DNA from: Oscillospiraceae bacterium
Lineage (GTDB): Bacteria > Bacillota > Clostridia > Oscillospirales > Oscillospiraceae
NCBI GenBank assembly: GCA_904501855.1
Contig: CAJGCI010000001.1
Span: 1 to 64,000, forward strand
Direction of reading: 5' to 3'
Length of the DNA stretch: 64,000 bases
Both the position numbers and the translations under genes were made by a program. Below, piece by piece: positions 54,328 to 64,000 of this stretch (position 1 is its first letter; the number at the start of each line of letters is the position of its first letter). The notes beneath the pieces were generated by a model that saw only the letters and a list, made by a program, of their open reading frames with translations, made no database searches and was not told the origin of the DNA.

Positions 54328-55040
54328 ATCTGCCCAAAGACCTCCCCGATTTTCTCGTGAATCACCAGATTGGCATACCGATCATACGGCGTTTCCGAAA
54401 GATTCACCAGCACCAGTTTGTTGCCATTGTAGTAATTGATCAGCCCGGCGGCCGGGTACACATTAAGTGAGGTTCCTCCGATGATCAGAATATCCGCATT
54501 GCGGATGTACTGGATCGCACTGGTCATGATCCCGTCATTCAGCGGTTCCTCATAAAGAACGATGTCAGGACGGATAACTCCGCCGCATGAGCATTTTGGA
54601 ACATCCGTACCGTAATTCATCATATCCGCAGGATACTTTCTGCCGCATCTGGAACAGTAAGCACGGAGAATGCTGCCATGCAGTTCCAGGACGTTTTTAC
54701 TTCCCGCAGCCTGATGAAGTCCATCGATATTCTGCGTGATGACAGCTCGAAGCTTCCCTTCCTCTTCCAGTTCCGCAAGACGGATATGGGCACGGTTCGG
54801 CTTCACACCCTCAATGACGAGTTTCTCACGATGAAACCGATAATACTCATCCGGATAACGGTTGAAAAAGGAATGACTGAGGATCGTCTCGGGAGGATAG
54901 TCCCATTTCTGATTATAGAGTCCGTCCACGCTCCGGAAATCCGGAATTCCGCTTTCTGTGGAGACACCGGCACCTCCGAAGAAAACGATATTGTCGCTTT
55001 CCTGGATCCAATCCTTCAATTTCTGGATACTTTCATTCAT
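54324..55040 (-). CDS. NAD-dependent protein deacylase, sirtuin family
   Basis: 238-residue sirtuin that removes acyl groups from lysine using NAD. Seen: NAD-binding FFGGAGVSTESGIPDFRS near residue 20-37, catalytic TQNIDGLHQAAGSKNVLELHG near 108 with His127-type residue, zinc module CSRC (near 134) and CSCGG near 155, and ADILIIGGTSLNVYP. A near-consensus promoter lies upstream. The coding region overlaps the glycosyltransferase gene by four bases (ATGA). Confidence 0.95.
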   Translation of the reverse strand: MNESIQKLKDWIQESDNIVFFGGAGVSTESGIPDFRSVDGLYNQKWDYPPETILSHSFFNRYPDEYYRFHREKLVIEGVKPNRAHIRLAELEEEGKLRAVITQNIDGLHQAAGSKNVLELHGSILRAYCSRCGRKYPADMMNYGTDVPKCSCGGVIRPDIVLYEEPLNDGIMTSAIQYIRNADILIIGGTSLNVYPAAGLINYYNGNKLVLVNLSETPYDRYANLVIHEKIGEVFGQI

Positions 55041-55066
55041 GATAATCCCTCCAAAAACTGCTAAAT

Positions 55067-55095
55067 ATTATACTTCAATCCTCATATTATGACAA
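55067..55095 (-). promoter_or_regulatory. Promoter for the sirtuin-tagA-tmk-mltG operon
   Basis: Minus strand: -35 TTGTCA at 55090-55095, 17-base spacer, consensus -10 TATAAT at 55067-55072, about 25 bases upstream of the sirtuin ATG. Confidence 0.82.
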
Positions 55096-55122
55096 GCACT
55101 GACCGATAATGCTTCCAACAGA

Positions 55123-55941
55123 TCAAAGAAGATACTGTTCAATCGCCACCGCTACTCCATCCTCATCGTTGGAAGGAACCACCTGATCAGCGATGTCCAG
55201 CAGTGCCTTCTTGGAATTCGCTACGGCAAGTCCAAGACCGGCATTCCGAATCAGTTCCATATCATTCTGGGCGTCTCCCACAGCAATGCATTCAGACAGA
55301 GAAATACCGAGATGACTGCAGAGAAGCTTCAGTCCCCTTGCCTTGCTCACACCATTGGCGTTGATCTCCAGAGAATAATCCGAAACAGACGTAAAGCTGA
55401 CCGGGAGATTCTGGATCTCACCGTAGATCATTTCCTTCTCCATGGAGTTGGTAAACAGTAAAAGGATCTTCTCTACCGGCTGCGGATTTTCCATGAAAAC
55501 GGGAAAAGGATTCTCGACCGGATCCAGATATCTCCGGTAGGATTCCGCATACTTTCCCACATGGAACTCCTCCGCCCGTTCCGCGATCCAGGAGGGACAA
55601 AGGACATCATTCCGGATAAAGATCAGCGGAAGAATATCATACCCAGCGGAAGCGGCCAGAATCCATTTGATGGTCTCTTCATCGATATCATGCCGAAACA
55701 GGGTCTTTCCTTCTGTAAGGTCCAGACCGGTGGCACCGGTTCCGATGAGTGCGTAACGCATCCCGCGGACCATATCGATATAAGGTTTTGTCAGCCGATA
55801 GCTCCTGCCTGTGGTAAACACCACGTGCTTCCCGGCTGAAACTGCCTTTTCCATCGCATTGATGGTACGTTCTGTGAGTCTGAGATCACTGGTCAGCGCA
55901 GTCTCATCCATATCACAGGCAATCAATTTGTAGTCCTGCAT
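55123..55941 (-). CDS. Cof-type HAD-IIB family phosphatase
   Basis: 272-residue HAD phosphatase. Motif I IACDMDETALTSD near residue 7-19, motif II FTTGRSYR near 42, motif III lysine in NGVSKARGLKLL near 195 and motif IV CIAVGDAQNDMELIRNAG near 214. Such enzymes dephosphorylate sugar phosphates or flavin/PLP compounds; the substrate is unknown. Start 55941 has GGAGG five bases upstream; the T-tract of the guaB terminator runs right into that site, so expression from guaB read-through is uncertain. Confidence 0.9.
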   Translation of the reverse strand: MQDYKLIACDMDETALTSDLRLTERTINAMEKAVSAGKHVVFTTGRSYRLTKPYIDMVRGMRYALIGTGATGLDLTEGKTLFRHDIDEETIKWILAASAGYDILPLIFIRNDVLCPSWIAERAEEFHVGKYAESYRRYLDPVENPFPVFMENPQPVEKILLLFTNSMEKEMIYGEIQNLPVSFTSVSDYSLEINANGVSKARGLKLLCSHLGISLSECIAVGDAQNDMELIRNAGLGLAVANSKKALLDIADQVVPSNDEDGVAVAIEQYLL

Positions 55942-55954
55942 TATTCCTCCAAAA

Positions 55955-55978
55955 AAAGGGCTGCAAAAGCAGCCCTTT
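55955..55978 (-). terminator. Terminator after guaB, touching the next Shine-Dalgarno
   Basis: Stem AAAGGGCTGC (55955-55964) with GCAGCCCTTT (55969-55978), loop of four, then on the minus strand TTTTTTT directly followed by GGAGG of the HAD gene. Confidence 0.92.
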
Positions 55979-55987
55979 AAAAGCATA

Positions 55988-57511
<1,524 letters not shown>

Positions 57512-57519
57512 TTAGAATT

Positions 57520-57547
57520 ATTTTATCAGAATAAGGAATGAAGTCAA
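57520..57547 (-). promoter_or_regulatory. Promoter for guaB
   Basis: Minus strand: -35 TTGACT at 57542-57547, 16-base spacer, -10 TAAAAT at 57520-57525, about 48 bases before the guaB ATG. Confidence 0.75.
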
Positions 57548-57572
57548 CTAAGGAAAACAACTAAAAATAAAA

Positions 57573-57595
57573 CCTATGAAACAATCTTTCATAGG
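57573..57595 (-). terminator. Isolated hairpin with minus-strand T-tract
   Basis: Nine-bp stem CCTATGAAA (57573-57581) with TTTCATAGG (57587-57595). The minus strand continues TTTTATTTTT, as a terminator would, but no minus-strand gene ends just before it; antisense read-through from rpsU or a lost gene are possible reasons. The rest of 57600-57760 shows no gene I can support. Confidence 0.45.
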
Positions 57596-57760
57596 CTAAT
57601 TGTACGTTGCAGGCATGGAATCCCGAGTTTTCCAGTGATTTCCATTTATTTTCGAAGAAATATAGCAGATAAGGCAAATCACTTCAACTTGAATATTGCT
57701 GAGAAAAATGCGATAATTCAAAAGCATTATGACTACATGAAAGACAAGGTGTACTGAACT

Positions 57761-58318
57761 ATGCAATTTGAACTATTTGACCATCGTCCGGATCCGTCCT
57801 CCGTATCGGATGTGGAAAACCGCTGTTACGACTGCCTGGAACAGCTTCAGATTCCATTTACAAGAATCGATCATGAACCGGCAGACACCATTGAAATCTG
57901 TCATCCCATCGAAAAGAACCTTGGCACAAAGATCTGCAAGAATCTGTTTCTTGCCAACCGTCAGCAAACCGTGTTCTATCTTCTGCTGATCCCGGGCGAC
58001 AAACCATTCAAGACGAAGTATCTTTCCAAACAGATCAACTCTTCCCGGCTCTCCTTCGGGTCCGCCGATAAAATGATGAAACTTCTTAATATCGCACCGG
58101 GATCCGTCAGTGTTTTCGGACTGATGAACGACAAGGACAAGGCAGTAAGTCTTCTTATTGATGAGGATCTGAAAAATGATGAAGATATCGGTTTCCATCC
58201 CTGCAAGAACACTTCCACGCTGAAGATCCGCTACGATGATCTGATCCATCGTTTTCTTCCCGGTATAGATCGGTCATTTCAATATGTTGAACTCCCCTGG
58301 ACGTTTGATGATGAATAA
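57761..58318 (+). CDS. proX: Prolyl-tRNA deacylase ProX/PrdX (trans-editing of Ala-tRNA-Pro)
   Basis: 185-residue YbaK-superfamily deacylase. The family pattern is seen in IPFTRIDHEPADTIEICHPIEKNLGTKICKNLFLANRQQ, with the catalytic-type lysine in KNLFL, and FGSADKMMKLLNIAPGSVSVFGLMNDKDKAV. ProX removes alanine wrongly attached to tRNA-Pro. It stands alone on the plus strand and is closed by the terminator at 58318-58348. With ybaK at 33200, the genome encodes at least two separate editing factors for tRNA-Pro. Confidence 0.9.
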   Translation: MQFELFDHRPDPSSVSDVENRCYDCLEQLQIPFTRIDHEPADTIEICHPIEKNLGTKICKNLFLANRQQTVFYLLLIPGDKPFKTKYLSKQINSSRLSFGSADKMMKLLNIAPGSVSVFGLMNDKDKAVSLLIDEDLKNDEDIGFHPCKNTSTLKIRYDDLIHRFLPGIDRSFQYVELPWTFDDE

Positions 58319-58350
58319 AAAAGCACTCGAATATATCGAGTGCTTTTTCT
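58318..58350. terminator. Bidirectional terminator between proX and rpsU
   Basis: Thirteen-bp stem AAAAAGCACTCGA (58318-58330) with TCGAGTGCTTTTT (58336-58348), loop ATATA; A- and T-runs serve both directions, ending proX (plus) and rpsU (minus). Confidence 0.92.
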
Positions 58351-58354
58351 GTGA

Positions 58355-58540
58355 TTAATAATAGCGTTTATTTTTGTTCTTACGGGCTGCTTCAGATTTT
58401 TTGCGTCTTTTAACGCTCGGGCTCTGATAATACTCACGTTTACGCAAGTCAGCCATAACACCGTCCTTTGCACAGCTGCGTTTGAATCTCTTCAGAGCGC
58501 TATCCAAAGACTCATTCTCTTTGACGTAAATCTCAGACAT
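58355..58540 (-). CDS. rpsU: 30S ribosomal protein S21
   Basis: 61-residue, very basic protein of the small subunit that helps the 3' end of 16S rRNA find the Shine-Dalgarno. The frame begins [48 protein letters not shown], matching the family end to end. GGAGGGAGG precedes the ATG. It has a strong promoter of its own and a terminator after it, so it is a single-gene unit. Confidence 0.97.
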   Translation of the reverse strand: MSEIYVKENESLDSALKRFKRSCAKDGVMADLRKREYYQSPSVKRRKKSEAARKNKNKRYY

Positions 58541-58610
58541 CTATATCCCTCCCTCCAAATGCGCTTTCACGCTTAAAGGGCCAAAAACTAATTGGCTTTT
58601 TAGCATTAAT

Positions 58611-58639
58611 AGTATAATGGCTCAGTTTAACAAAGTCAA
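58611..58639 (-). promoter_or_regulatory. Promoter for rpsU
   Basis: Minus strand: -35 TTGACT at 58634-58639, 17-base spacer, -10 TATACT at 58611-58616, just after the leuS stop. The roughly 65-base leader holds a small GCCAA/TTGGC hairpin. Confidence 0.85.
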
Positions 58640-58647
58640 TAAATTTA

Positions 58648-61068
58648 TTACGGCTTCACAATGATATTCATCAGGCGATTCTTGATATAGATCCGTTTAA
58701 TGATATTCATTCCGTCTGTGGCCTTCTGAATCTTCTCATCGGCCATAACCGCTTCAAATACAGAGTCTTCATCCGCGTCCATCGGAATGGTGAGCTTGCT
58801 CTTAACCTTGCCATTGATCTGTACTGCGATCTCGACGCTGGAATCCACGGTCTTTTCCTCGTCGTACTCCGGCCACGGCTGCTGGCAGGCCATCTTGTCA
58901 TCAAACTGCTGGATCTCCCACAGCTCCTCAGCAATATGAGGTGCAAACGGGCTGAGCATTTCAAGAAGGACCTTCATGTCGCCGCGGCTGGGTTTATTCT
59001 GATTGAACTGGTTGACCAGTGTCATCAGCTGTGCGATCGCGGTGTTGAATTTCATCTTATCGATATCTTCGCCGACCTTCTTAATGGTCTTGTGGATCTC
59101 CTTTTCATTTGCGGCAGAATAACTGAGGTCACCTTCCAGTTTCTCACATCCGAGCTTCCAGACACGATCGAGGAATTTCTTGCAGCCCTTTACCGCAGTG
59201 GGATTCCAGGGAGCGGCTTTCTCAAAATCGCCGATGAACATGATATAGAGACGAAGCGTATCAGCACCGAATTCATTGACAACATCATTGGGATTCACAA
59301 CATTCCCGCGGGATTTGGACATCTTCTCCCCGCCTTCGCCCAGGATCATGCCATGGCTGGTCCTCTTGGCGTAAGGCTCTTTAGTGGGAACGACTCCGAT
59401 ATCATAAAGGAACTTGTGCCAGAAACGGGAATACAGAAGATGGAGCGTCGTGTGTTCCATACCGCCGTTGTACCAGTCGATCTGATTCCAGTATTCCACG
59501 GCATCCTTGCCGACAAGGGCTTCATCATTGTTGGGATCCATATAACGGAGGAAATACCAGCTGGAACCGGCCCAGTTTGGCATCGTATCCGTCTCACGCT
59601 GTGCGGGACCTCCGCAGTGCGGGCAGGTGGTATTGACCCAGTCCGTCATCTTTGCAATGGGAGATTCGCCGTTATCGGTAGGTTCATAATCTTCCACATC
59701 CGGAAGAAGGAGCGGCAGCTCGCTTTCCGGAATCGGCACCCATCCGCATTTATCGCAGTGCACCATGGGAATGGGCTCACCCCAGTATCTCTGTCTGGAG
59801 AATACCCAGTCACGGAGCTTGTAGTTGACCTGTTTGGAGCCGACATCGTGCTCCTCCAGCCACTGGATCATGGCCGGAATGGCTTCTTTTGCGGTCATTC
59901 CGTTAAGAAAATCGGAATTGATCATGATACCGGAATCATCTTTTACGGTAAATGCTTCCTCATCCACATTTCCGCCTTCCACGACCTCGATGATCTCCAG
60001 ATCAAATTTCTTGGCAAACTCCCAGTCGCGGGTATCATGTGCCGGAACAGCCATGATGGCACCGGTTCCGTAAGTAGCAAGCACGTAATCGGAGATGAAG
60101 ATGGGGATCTTTTTACCGTTGACCGGATTGATGGCTTCCACGCCTTCCAGTTTTACGCCGGTCTTTTCCTTGGCAAGTTCCGTACGTTCAAAGTCGGACT
60201 TCTTACCTGCTTCCACCTGATACTGACGAACCTCATCCATATTGGAGATGACATTTGCCCATTTTTCCAGGTATGCATGTTCCGGGCTCATTACCATATA
60301 GGTGGCGCCAAACAGCGTATCGGGACGGGTGGTGAATACCATCATGTCGTCACCGGCGGTGGTGGCAAACTTCACATTTGCACCGGTGGAACGTCCGATC
60401 CAGTTTTTCTGCTGGATCTTTACGCGCTCGATAAAATCAAGATCATCCAGATCATCAATAAGACGCTCAGCATATTCGGTGATCTTCAGCATCCACTGGC
60501 TCTTCTCCTTGCGGATGACCGGAGCACCGCAGCGCTCGCAGACACCGTCGACCACCTCTTCGTTGGCCAGAACGACTTTACAGGAAGTGCACCAGTTAAC
60601 CGGCATACTAGCTTTATAGGCAAGACCGTGCTTATACATCTGGAGGAAGATCCACTGGGTCCATTTGTAATAGTCGGGATCCGTTGTATCCACCGCTCGA
60701 TCCCAGTCAAAGCTGTAACCGAGCATCTGGAGCTGGCTTGTAAAGGTGGCGATATTCTGTTTGGTTACCTCGCGGGGATGGATATGGGTCTTAATGGCGT
60801 AGTTTTCAGTCGGAAGGCCGAATGCGTCAAAGCCGATGGGAAACAGGACATTATATCCCTGCATTCTCCTTTTTCTGGCGATGATGTCCATTGCCGTATA
60901 AGGTCTGGGATGTCCGACGTGAAGTCCCTGTCCGGAAGGGTACGGAAATTCAACCAGAGCGTAAAACTTTTCTCTGGTAGTGTCTCCGGTCACAGCGGCA
61001 TAGGTCTTCTCATCCAGCCAGCGCTTCTGCCATTTCTTTTCAATTCGATTAAATTCATAATCCGCCAT
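58648..61068 (-). CDS. leuS: Leucyl-tRNA synthetase
   Basis: Class I synthetase for tRNA-Leu with a CP1 editing domain, 806 residues. HIGH-type motif in [17 protein letters not shown] near residue 40, editing-domain motif [15 protein letters not shown] near 220, zinc ribbon-like CDKCGWVP and [10 protein letters not shown], and KMSKSRGN near 575. Start 61068 ([17 protein letters not shown]) has GAGG eight bases upstream and is the family start; the longer frame begins inside the rsfS end region. No T-box is seen; it follows rsfS in the operon from yhbY. Confidence 0.97.
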   Translation of the reverse strand: MADYEFNRIEKKWQKRWLDEKTYAAVTGDTTREKFYALVEFPYPSGQGLHVGHPRPYTAMDIIARKRRMQGYNVLFPIGFDAFGLPTENYAIKTHIHPREVTKQNIATFTSQLQMLGYSFDWDRAVDTTDPDYYKWTQWIFLQMYKHGLAYKASMPVNWCTSCKVVLANEEVVDGVCERCGAPVIRKEKSQWMLKITEYAERLIDDLDDLDFIERVKIQQKNWIGRSTGANVKFATTAGDDMMVFTTRPDTLFGATYMVMSPEHAYLEKWANVISNMDEVRQYQVEAGKKSDFERTELAKEKTGVKLEGVEAINPVNGKKIPIFISDYVLATYGTGAIMAVPAHDTRDWEFAKKFDLEIIEVVEGGNVDEEAFTVKDDSGIMINSDFLNGMTAKEAIPAMIQWLEEHDVGSKQVNYKLRDWVFSRQRYWGEPIPMVHCDKCGWVPIPESELPLLLPDVEDYEPTDNGESPIAKMTDWVNTTCPHCGGPAQRETDTMPNWAGSSWYFLRYMDPNNDEALVGKDAVEYWNQIDWYNGGMEHTTLHLLYSRFWHKFLYDIGVVPTKEPYAKRTSHGMILGEGGEKMSKSRGNVVNPNDVVNEFGADTLRLYIMFIGDFEKAAPWNPTAVKGCKKFLDRVWKLGCEKLEGDLSYSAANEKEIHKTIKKVGEDIDKMKFNTAIAQLMTLVNQFNQNKPSRGDMKVLLEMLSPFAPHIAEELWEIQQFDDKMACQQPWPEYDEEKTVDSSVEIAVQINGKVKSKLTIPMDADEDSVFEAVMADEKIQKATDGMNIIKRIYIKNRLMNIIVKP

Positions 61069-61097
61069 AATGTATTCCTCCAAACCAATCTTATATA

Positions 61098-61466
61098 TCA
61101 AGCATGATCTTCGGTCAAAAATTCACTCAGTTCAATTTCTTCCGAGTCGCTCCACAGTCTTTCCAGATCATAGAATTCCCGAGCTTCTTCCGTAAATATA
61201 TGGACGACAACAGCGGCAAAATCCAGAAGCACCCATGTGCCGGAACGATGTCCCTCTCTGCGGAGAGGCGGTTCTCCTGCCTGTGAAAGGACCTCATCCA
61301 CGGTCTCCGTCAAAGCCTTGATGTGCGTGGATGAAGTACCGTTGCAGATCACGAAGTAATCCGCAAGTACCGTCTGTTTATCTGTTTTCAGTACCTTTAT
61401 ATTACGGGCTTTCTTATCATCCAAAGCCTTCACTGCCAACTGAGCCAGTTCAAAAGGTTCCATCAT
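61098..61466 (-). CDS. rsfS: Ribosome silencing factor RsfS
   Basis: 122-residue protein that binds L14 (uL14) and stops 50S and 30S subunits from joining in starvation. The family core is seen in [35 protein letters not shown] and [30 protein letters not shown]. It follows the LCP gene by 14 bases and precedes leuS; nadD-yqeK-rsfS neighbours are conserved in Bacillota. Confidence 0.96.
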   Translation of the reverse strand: MMEPFELAQLAVKALDDKKARNIKVLKTDKQTVLADYFVICNGTSSTHIKALTETVDEVLSQAGEPPLRREGHRSGTWVLLDFAAVVVHIFTEEAREFYDLERLWSDSEEIELSEFLTEDHA

Positions 61467-61480
61467 AGTATAGTGCTCCT

Positions 61481-62686
61481 TTATTCATTCTGGGAATCCA
61501 CTACAAGATCCCCGGATTTTTCATCTTCAGTAACATCGGATGGCAAGATATCGTTCTCGCCTGGTTTTGCATCTTCCTCATCCTTGACGGTCAGGTCCGA
61601 ATCCGCCTCTTTCGAAGGAACGACCTCGATTCCGCGGTCCTCAGCGCTGATAATATCCAGATTGGACAGCGTGATGGTTGCCTTGTAAGGATTCAGCTTT
61701 TCATTGATCATTTCGATCCATTCTTCTTCATTGATGAACACATAGCTCAGTTCATCCACCATGGCCGGAGTATTCGGCATCATCTGAAAATGAACCGACT
61801 CCTTTTTCATCAGCAGAAACTGCTGCAGATAAAAATACAGATTGTTCTTCGTCAGATTGGTTTCCACATATTTGTTGTAGATGTTGAGAAGCTCATCGAT
61901 ATTTCTGATATTGCCTGCAGTGAGCAGCTCATCCGACAGAGCACTCAGCAGATCCTGCTGGACTTTGATTCGGTCGAGATCTCCCTGCTGATACGTATTG
62001 CGGAACCGCATGACCTTGACGAAGTCCTCACCGTTCAGATGCTGCATTCCCTTATCGATATCGATATGAAGATCCTGACCCGGATCATCATAATGCATAT
62101 TCACAGGAACATCAAAATCAACGCCGCCGATGGTATCAACGATCTTGGCCGCTGCCACGATATCCACAAAGGCATAACTGTCAATGGGAAATCCCACCAG
62201 CTTCTCTATTCCGCGGCGCAGATTTTTAACGCCGTTTTCCCCCTTGGTCACGGACAAGGGATAGATGCTGTTGATCTTCTTTATCTTTGTACGGACATTG
62301 ACATAGGTATCGCGCGGAATATTAACGATTTCCACGGAGTGGTTGATCGTATCCATCCGCCCTACCATGATCGTATCCGTATTGAGTGCCACTTTATCCA
62401 TTCCAATGATCATAAAGGTATAGACACCGTCTTTGCGTTTGGAATTGGACGCCAGCGGCTTGGATGATGTTTTGGGACTGTCGGCTTCAACCATCTGCTG
62501 TTCCACGATCTCAGGAGGACGAAACAGCGCATTCTGAGCAACAATAGCACCTAAAACAAGAAACAGAAGTATCAGCAGAACGACGGGAAACTTGCTTTTT
62601 TTCTTTTTGACCGGAATATCATCCGGTTCTTCCATATAGAGGTCCTGACGGTCCTCGTACATTGTTTGCCGGTTATTTTTACGCAT
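61481..62686 (-). CDS. LCP family (LytR-CpsA-Psr) cell-wall polymer ligase
   Basis: 401-residue membrane-anchored protein that attaches teichoic acid or capsule precursors to peptidoglycan. Short cytoplasmic N-terminus with a Lys-rich patch (KKKKSK, 27-32), one membrane segment at about 33-52, then the outer LCP domain: FMIIGMDKVALNTDTIMVGRMD, VEIVNIPRDTYVNV and GGVDFDVPVNMHYDDPGQDLHIDIDKGMQHLNG with phosphate-binding Arg/Asp residues. The ATG at 62686 overlaps the stop of nadD-yqeK (TAATG). The last 30 residues are acidic and low in complexity. Confidence 0.93.
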   Translation of the reverse strand: MRKNNRQTMYEDRQDLYMEEPDDIPVKKKKSKFPVVLLILLFLVLGAIVAQNALFRPPEIVEQQMVEADSPKTSSKPLASNSKRKDGVYTFMIIGMDKVALNTDTIMVGRMDTINHSVEIVNIPRDTYVNVRTKIKKINSIYPLSVTKGENGVKNLRRGIEKLVGFPIDSYAFVDIVAAAKIVDTIGGVDFDVPVNMHYDDPGQDLHIDIDKGMQHLNGEDFVKVMRFRNTYQQGDLDRIKVQQDLLSALSDELLTAGNIRNIDELLNIYNKYVETNLTKNNLYFYLQQFLLMKKESVHFQMMPNTPAMVDELSYVFINEEEWIEMINEKLNPYKATITLSNLDIISAEDRGIEVVPSKEADSDLTVKDEEDAKPGENDILPSDVTEDEKSGDLVVDSQNE

Positions 62687-63855
62687 TAATTGAGACCCTT
62701 CCGACGATACCATTCATACGCTTCCAATGTTGCAGCATGCAGAACATCCCCACGTTCACGTACTACATCGATGCTCATCTTCAGAGCAATACACATTGCT
62801 TTATCTATATCGTCATAACATGCTGCCCTCAAATCCTCAACGCCGGGATAGGAGCGGTTCGGTTCGATGCAGTCTGCCAGATAAATGACTTTTTCCAACA
62901 TGGACATCTCCGGGCGCCCGGTGGTATGCCATCGGATCGCATCGTAGATCGCCTGTGAGACTCCAAATTCTCTTCGAGCATATTCTGAACCGGTGATTGC
63001 GTGCAGAAGTTTCGGGTTTTCCCGTTCAGAATCGGTGATAATGATACCATACTTGTCGATCAATAGCAATTGACCGTCAAGGTCAAGCTTTTTCGTCACA
63101 TCATGGAGAAGTCCGGCTTCTTCCGCTTCCTGAGGATCCAAGCCCCATCGTTCAGCTAGTCTGGAAGCTTCATCCCTCACACCATAAACATGGCTGAGCC
63201 TTTTGGGTTTGTGAAGCGGTATGATCGTTTCTTCCAGCCACTTCAGGTTCATCTGTGACGAATACAGACGGTTACGGATGATATCGCTGTAGACAGAATC
63301 CATCAGAAGGTCATTTCCCTGCCGTTTCTTCAGCAGAGCACGGATCAGAGAGGACGACATGGGGAGCGGCGGTACGTCGATAAAATGAATGACCGCGCCA
63401 TATTTTTTTCTCAATGATTCCGCATGACCGAGAATCTGTTCATCATCGTTATCAAATCGGGACAGAACGATCAGTTCCAGTTCCTTCAACAGATATTCAA
63501 AGCGATACCACTCTTCAAAAGAGAGCAGCATATCCGTACCCATCACGAACATCAGAGTATCCGACGGATACATTTTCCGCAGTGCCGTGACGGTATCTGC
63601 CGTATAACTGCGTCCTTCCCGACGTATCTCCATATCCGAGACCTGCACACCGGGAAGATCCGCAAAGTTATCAATGCACATCCGAAGACGGGTGGCGGAA
63701 TCCGGACTTCCCTCTTCCAGTTCCTTATGAGGAGGAACGTTATCCGGAATGATCAGAAACAGGTCCGGATGAACGTGTTCCGATACCATATTCACAACGC
63801 TTCGATGGCCCAGATGCGGCGGATTGAAGCTTCCGCCAAACACTGCGATCTTCAT
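62686..63855 (-). CDS. nadD: Fused nicotinate-nucleotide adenylyltransferase (NadD) and YqeK HD-domain phosphatase
   Basis: 389 residues with two enzymes in one chain. Residues 1 to about 200 are NadD: nucleotidyltransferase motif GGSFNPPHLGHR near the start, then ISSTR-type SSSLIRALL near 172. Residues about 205-389 are YqeK: HVYGVRDEASRLAERWG then AGLLHDVTKKLD (HD motif) and HAITGSEYARREFGV, the symmetrical Ap4A hydrolase family. Start 63855 is chosen because it overlaps the yhbY stop (ATGA) and gives MKIAVFGGSFNPPH. In most Bacillota the two are separate neighbouring genes; fusions are known in Clostridia. Confidence 0.95.
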   Translation of the reverse strand: MKIAVFGGSFNPPHLGHRSVVNMVSEHVHPDLFLIIPDNVPPHKELEEGSPDSATRLRMCIDNFADLPGVQVSDMEIRREGRSYTADTVTALRKMYPSDTLMFVMGTDMLLSFEEWYRFEYLLKELELIVLSRFDNDDEQILGHAESLRKKYGAVIHFIDVPPLPMSSSLIRALLKKRQGNDLLMDSVYSDIIRNRLYSSQMNLKWLEETIIPLHKPKRLSHVYGVRDEASRLAERWGLDPQEAEEAGLLHDVTKKLDLDGQLLLIDKYGIIITDSERENPKLLHAITGSEYARREFGVSQAIYDAIRWHTTGRPEMSMLEKVIYLADCIEPNRSYPGVEDLRAACYDDIDKAMCIALKMSIDVVRERGDVLHAATLEAYEWYRRKGLN

Positions 63856-64000
63856 ACTTTTCTTTCTTTCTTGAAATCGATCTTGGGATTCTGAGGATTT
63901 CTGCGAAACAGAACAAATACATTGCCGATAACCTGTACCGATTCCGCAGCGCAGAGATCGCACAGAGTATCCGAAGCTTCACGCGCCGTGAGCAGTGAGG
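63852..64000 (-). CDS. yhbY: YhbY family (CRM domain) RNA-binding protein, partial
   Basis: The last 49 codons of a CRM-domain protein continuing beyond the right edge. The reading runs REASDTLCDLCAAESVQVIGNVFVLFRRNP and ends RKV; VQVIGxxxVLFRRNP is the family's C-terminal strand. YhbY-type proteins associate with the pre-50S ribosome. It is followed by nadD-yqeK with overlapping stop and start (ATGA), the usual order after obgE in Bacillota. Confidence 0.88.
   Translation of the reverse strand, partial: SLLTAREASDTLCDLCAAESVQVIGNVFVLFRRNPQNPKIDFKKERKV

Noticed and set aside
58936..61107. 723-codon open frame on the plus strand
   Set aside because: It is fully antisense to leuS, a well-conserved gene; the frame stays open because of leuS codon bias and has no family resemblance.

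Overview
The window is about 64 kb of a mid-GC Bacillota (Firmicutes) chromosome, most likely from an anaerobic member of the class Clostridia (Lachnospiraceae-like, not proven). Reasons: strong GGAGG-type ribosome binding sites, a T-box leader on alaS, a ribosomal protein L19 leader, the presence of rnmV, rbgA, nrdR, rsfS and an Asp23-family gene, and the operon nusB-xseA-xseB-ispA-dxs-tlyA-nadK-argR-recN. No respiratory genes, phage, integron, toxin-antitoxin or CRISPR locus is visible. Nearly all genes are on the minus strand and are core functions.

Layout. 1-2.8 kb: clpX (partial), clpP and tig (protein quality control). 2.8-7.6 kb: a lepB-rbgA-rnhB-thrC-phosphoesterase operon behind a good promoter, preceded by rplS with its own promoter and leader. 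7.7-10.5 kb: two linked radical-SAM-related genes, then divergently transcribed tRNA-Pro(CGG) and tRNA-Gly(CCC), each with its own near-consensus promoter. 10.6-22.3 kb: a long minus-strand operon or operon chain: an Asp23 family gene, nusB, exonuclease VII, isoprenoid genes, tlyA, nadK, argR, recN, tyrS, a DUF4364 gene and asnA. 22.5-27 kb: a small membrane protein, sstT, glpK and an alpha/beta hydrolase. 27-33.7 kb: ybaK-uvrA-recD2-mreB. 33.8-41.5 kb: gluQ, a HAD phosphatase, a YfcE-type phosphoesterase, a degenerate zincin-like protein, an RluA-type pseudouridine synthase, a methionine gamma-lyase-like enzyme, gdhA and a divergent LysR regulator.

41.2-45.3 kb: a 178-bp IS3-type remnant sitting exactly inside a terminator hairpin, a DJ-1/PfpI protein, a hexapeptide acyltransferase, glmM, a nagB paralogue lacking catalytic residues, and nrdR. 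45.4-50.4 kb: rnmV, holA, a HIT protein and alaS with a T-box. 50.4-55.1 kb: a U32 peptidase, mltG, tmk, a WecG/TagA glycosyltransferase and a sirtuin. 55.1-58.5 kb: a HAD phosphatase, guaB, proX and rpsU. 58.6-64 kb: the operon yhbY (partial), fused nadD-yqeK, an LCP-family gene, rsfS and leuS.

I found no clearly new multi-gene system. The most unusual items are the deleted IS3 element in a bidirectional terminator, the NagB paralogue with replaced active-site residues, the ImmA-like protein with a broken HExxH motif, and terminators whose U-tracts touch the Shine-Dalgarno of the next gene. No stretch longer than 300 bases lacks a gene or RNA feature; the longest, 57473-57760, holds the guaB promoter, one hairpin and an unexplained open frame.
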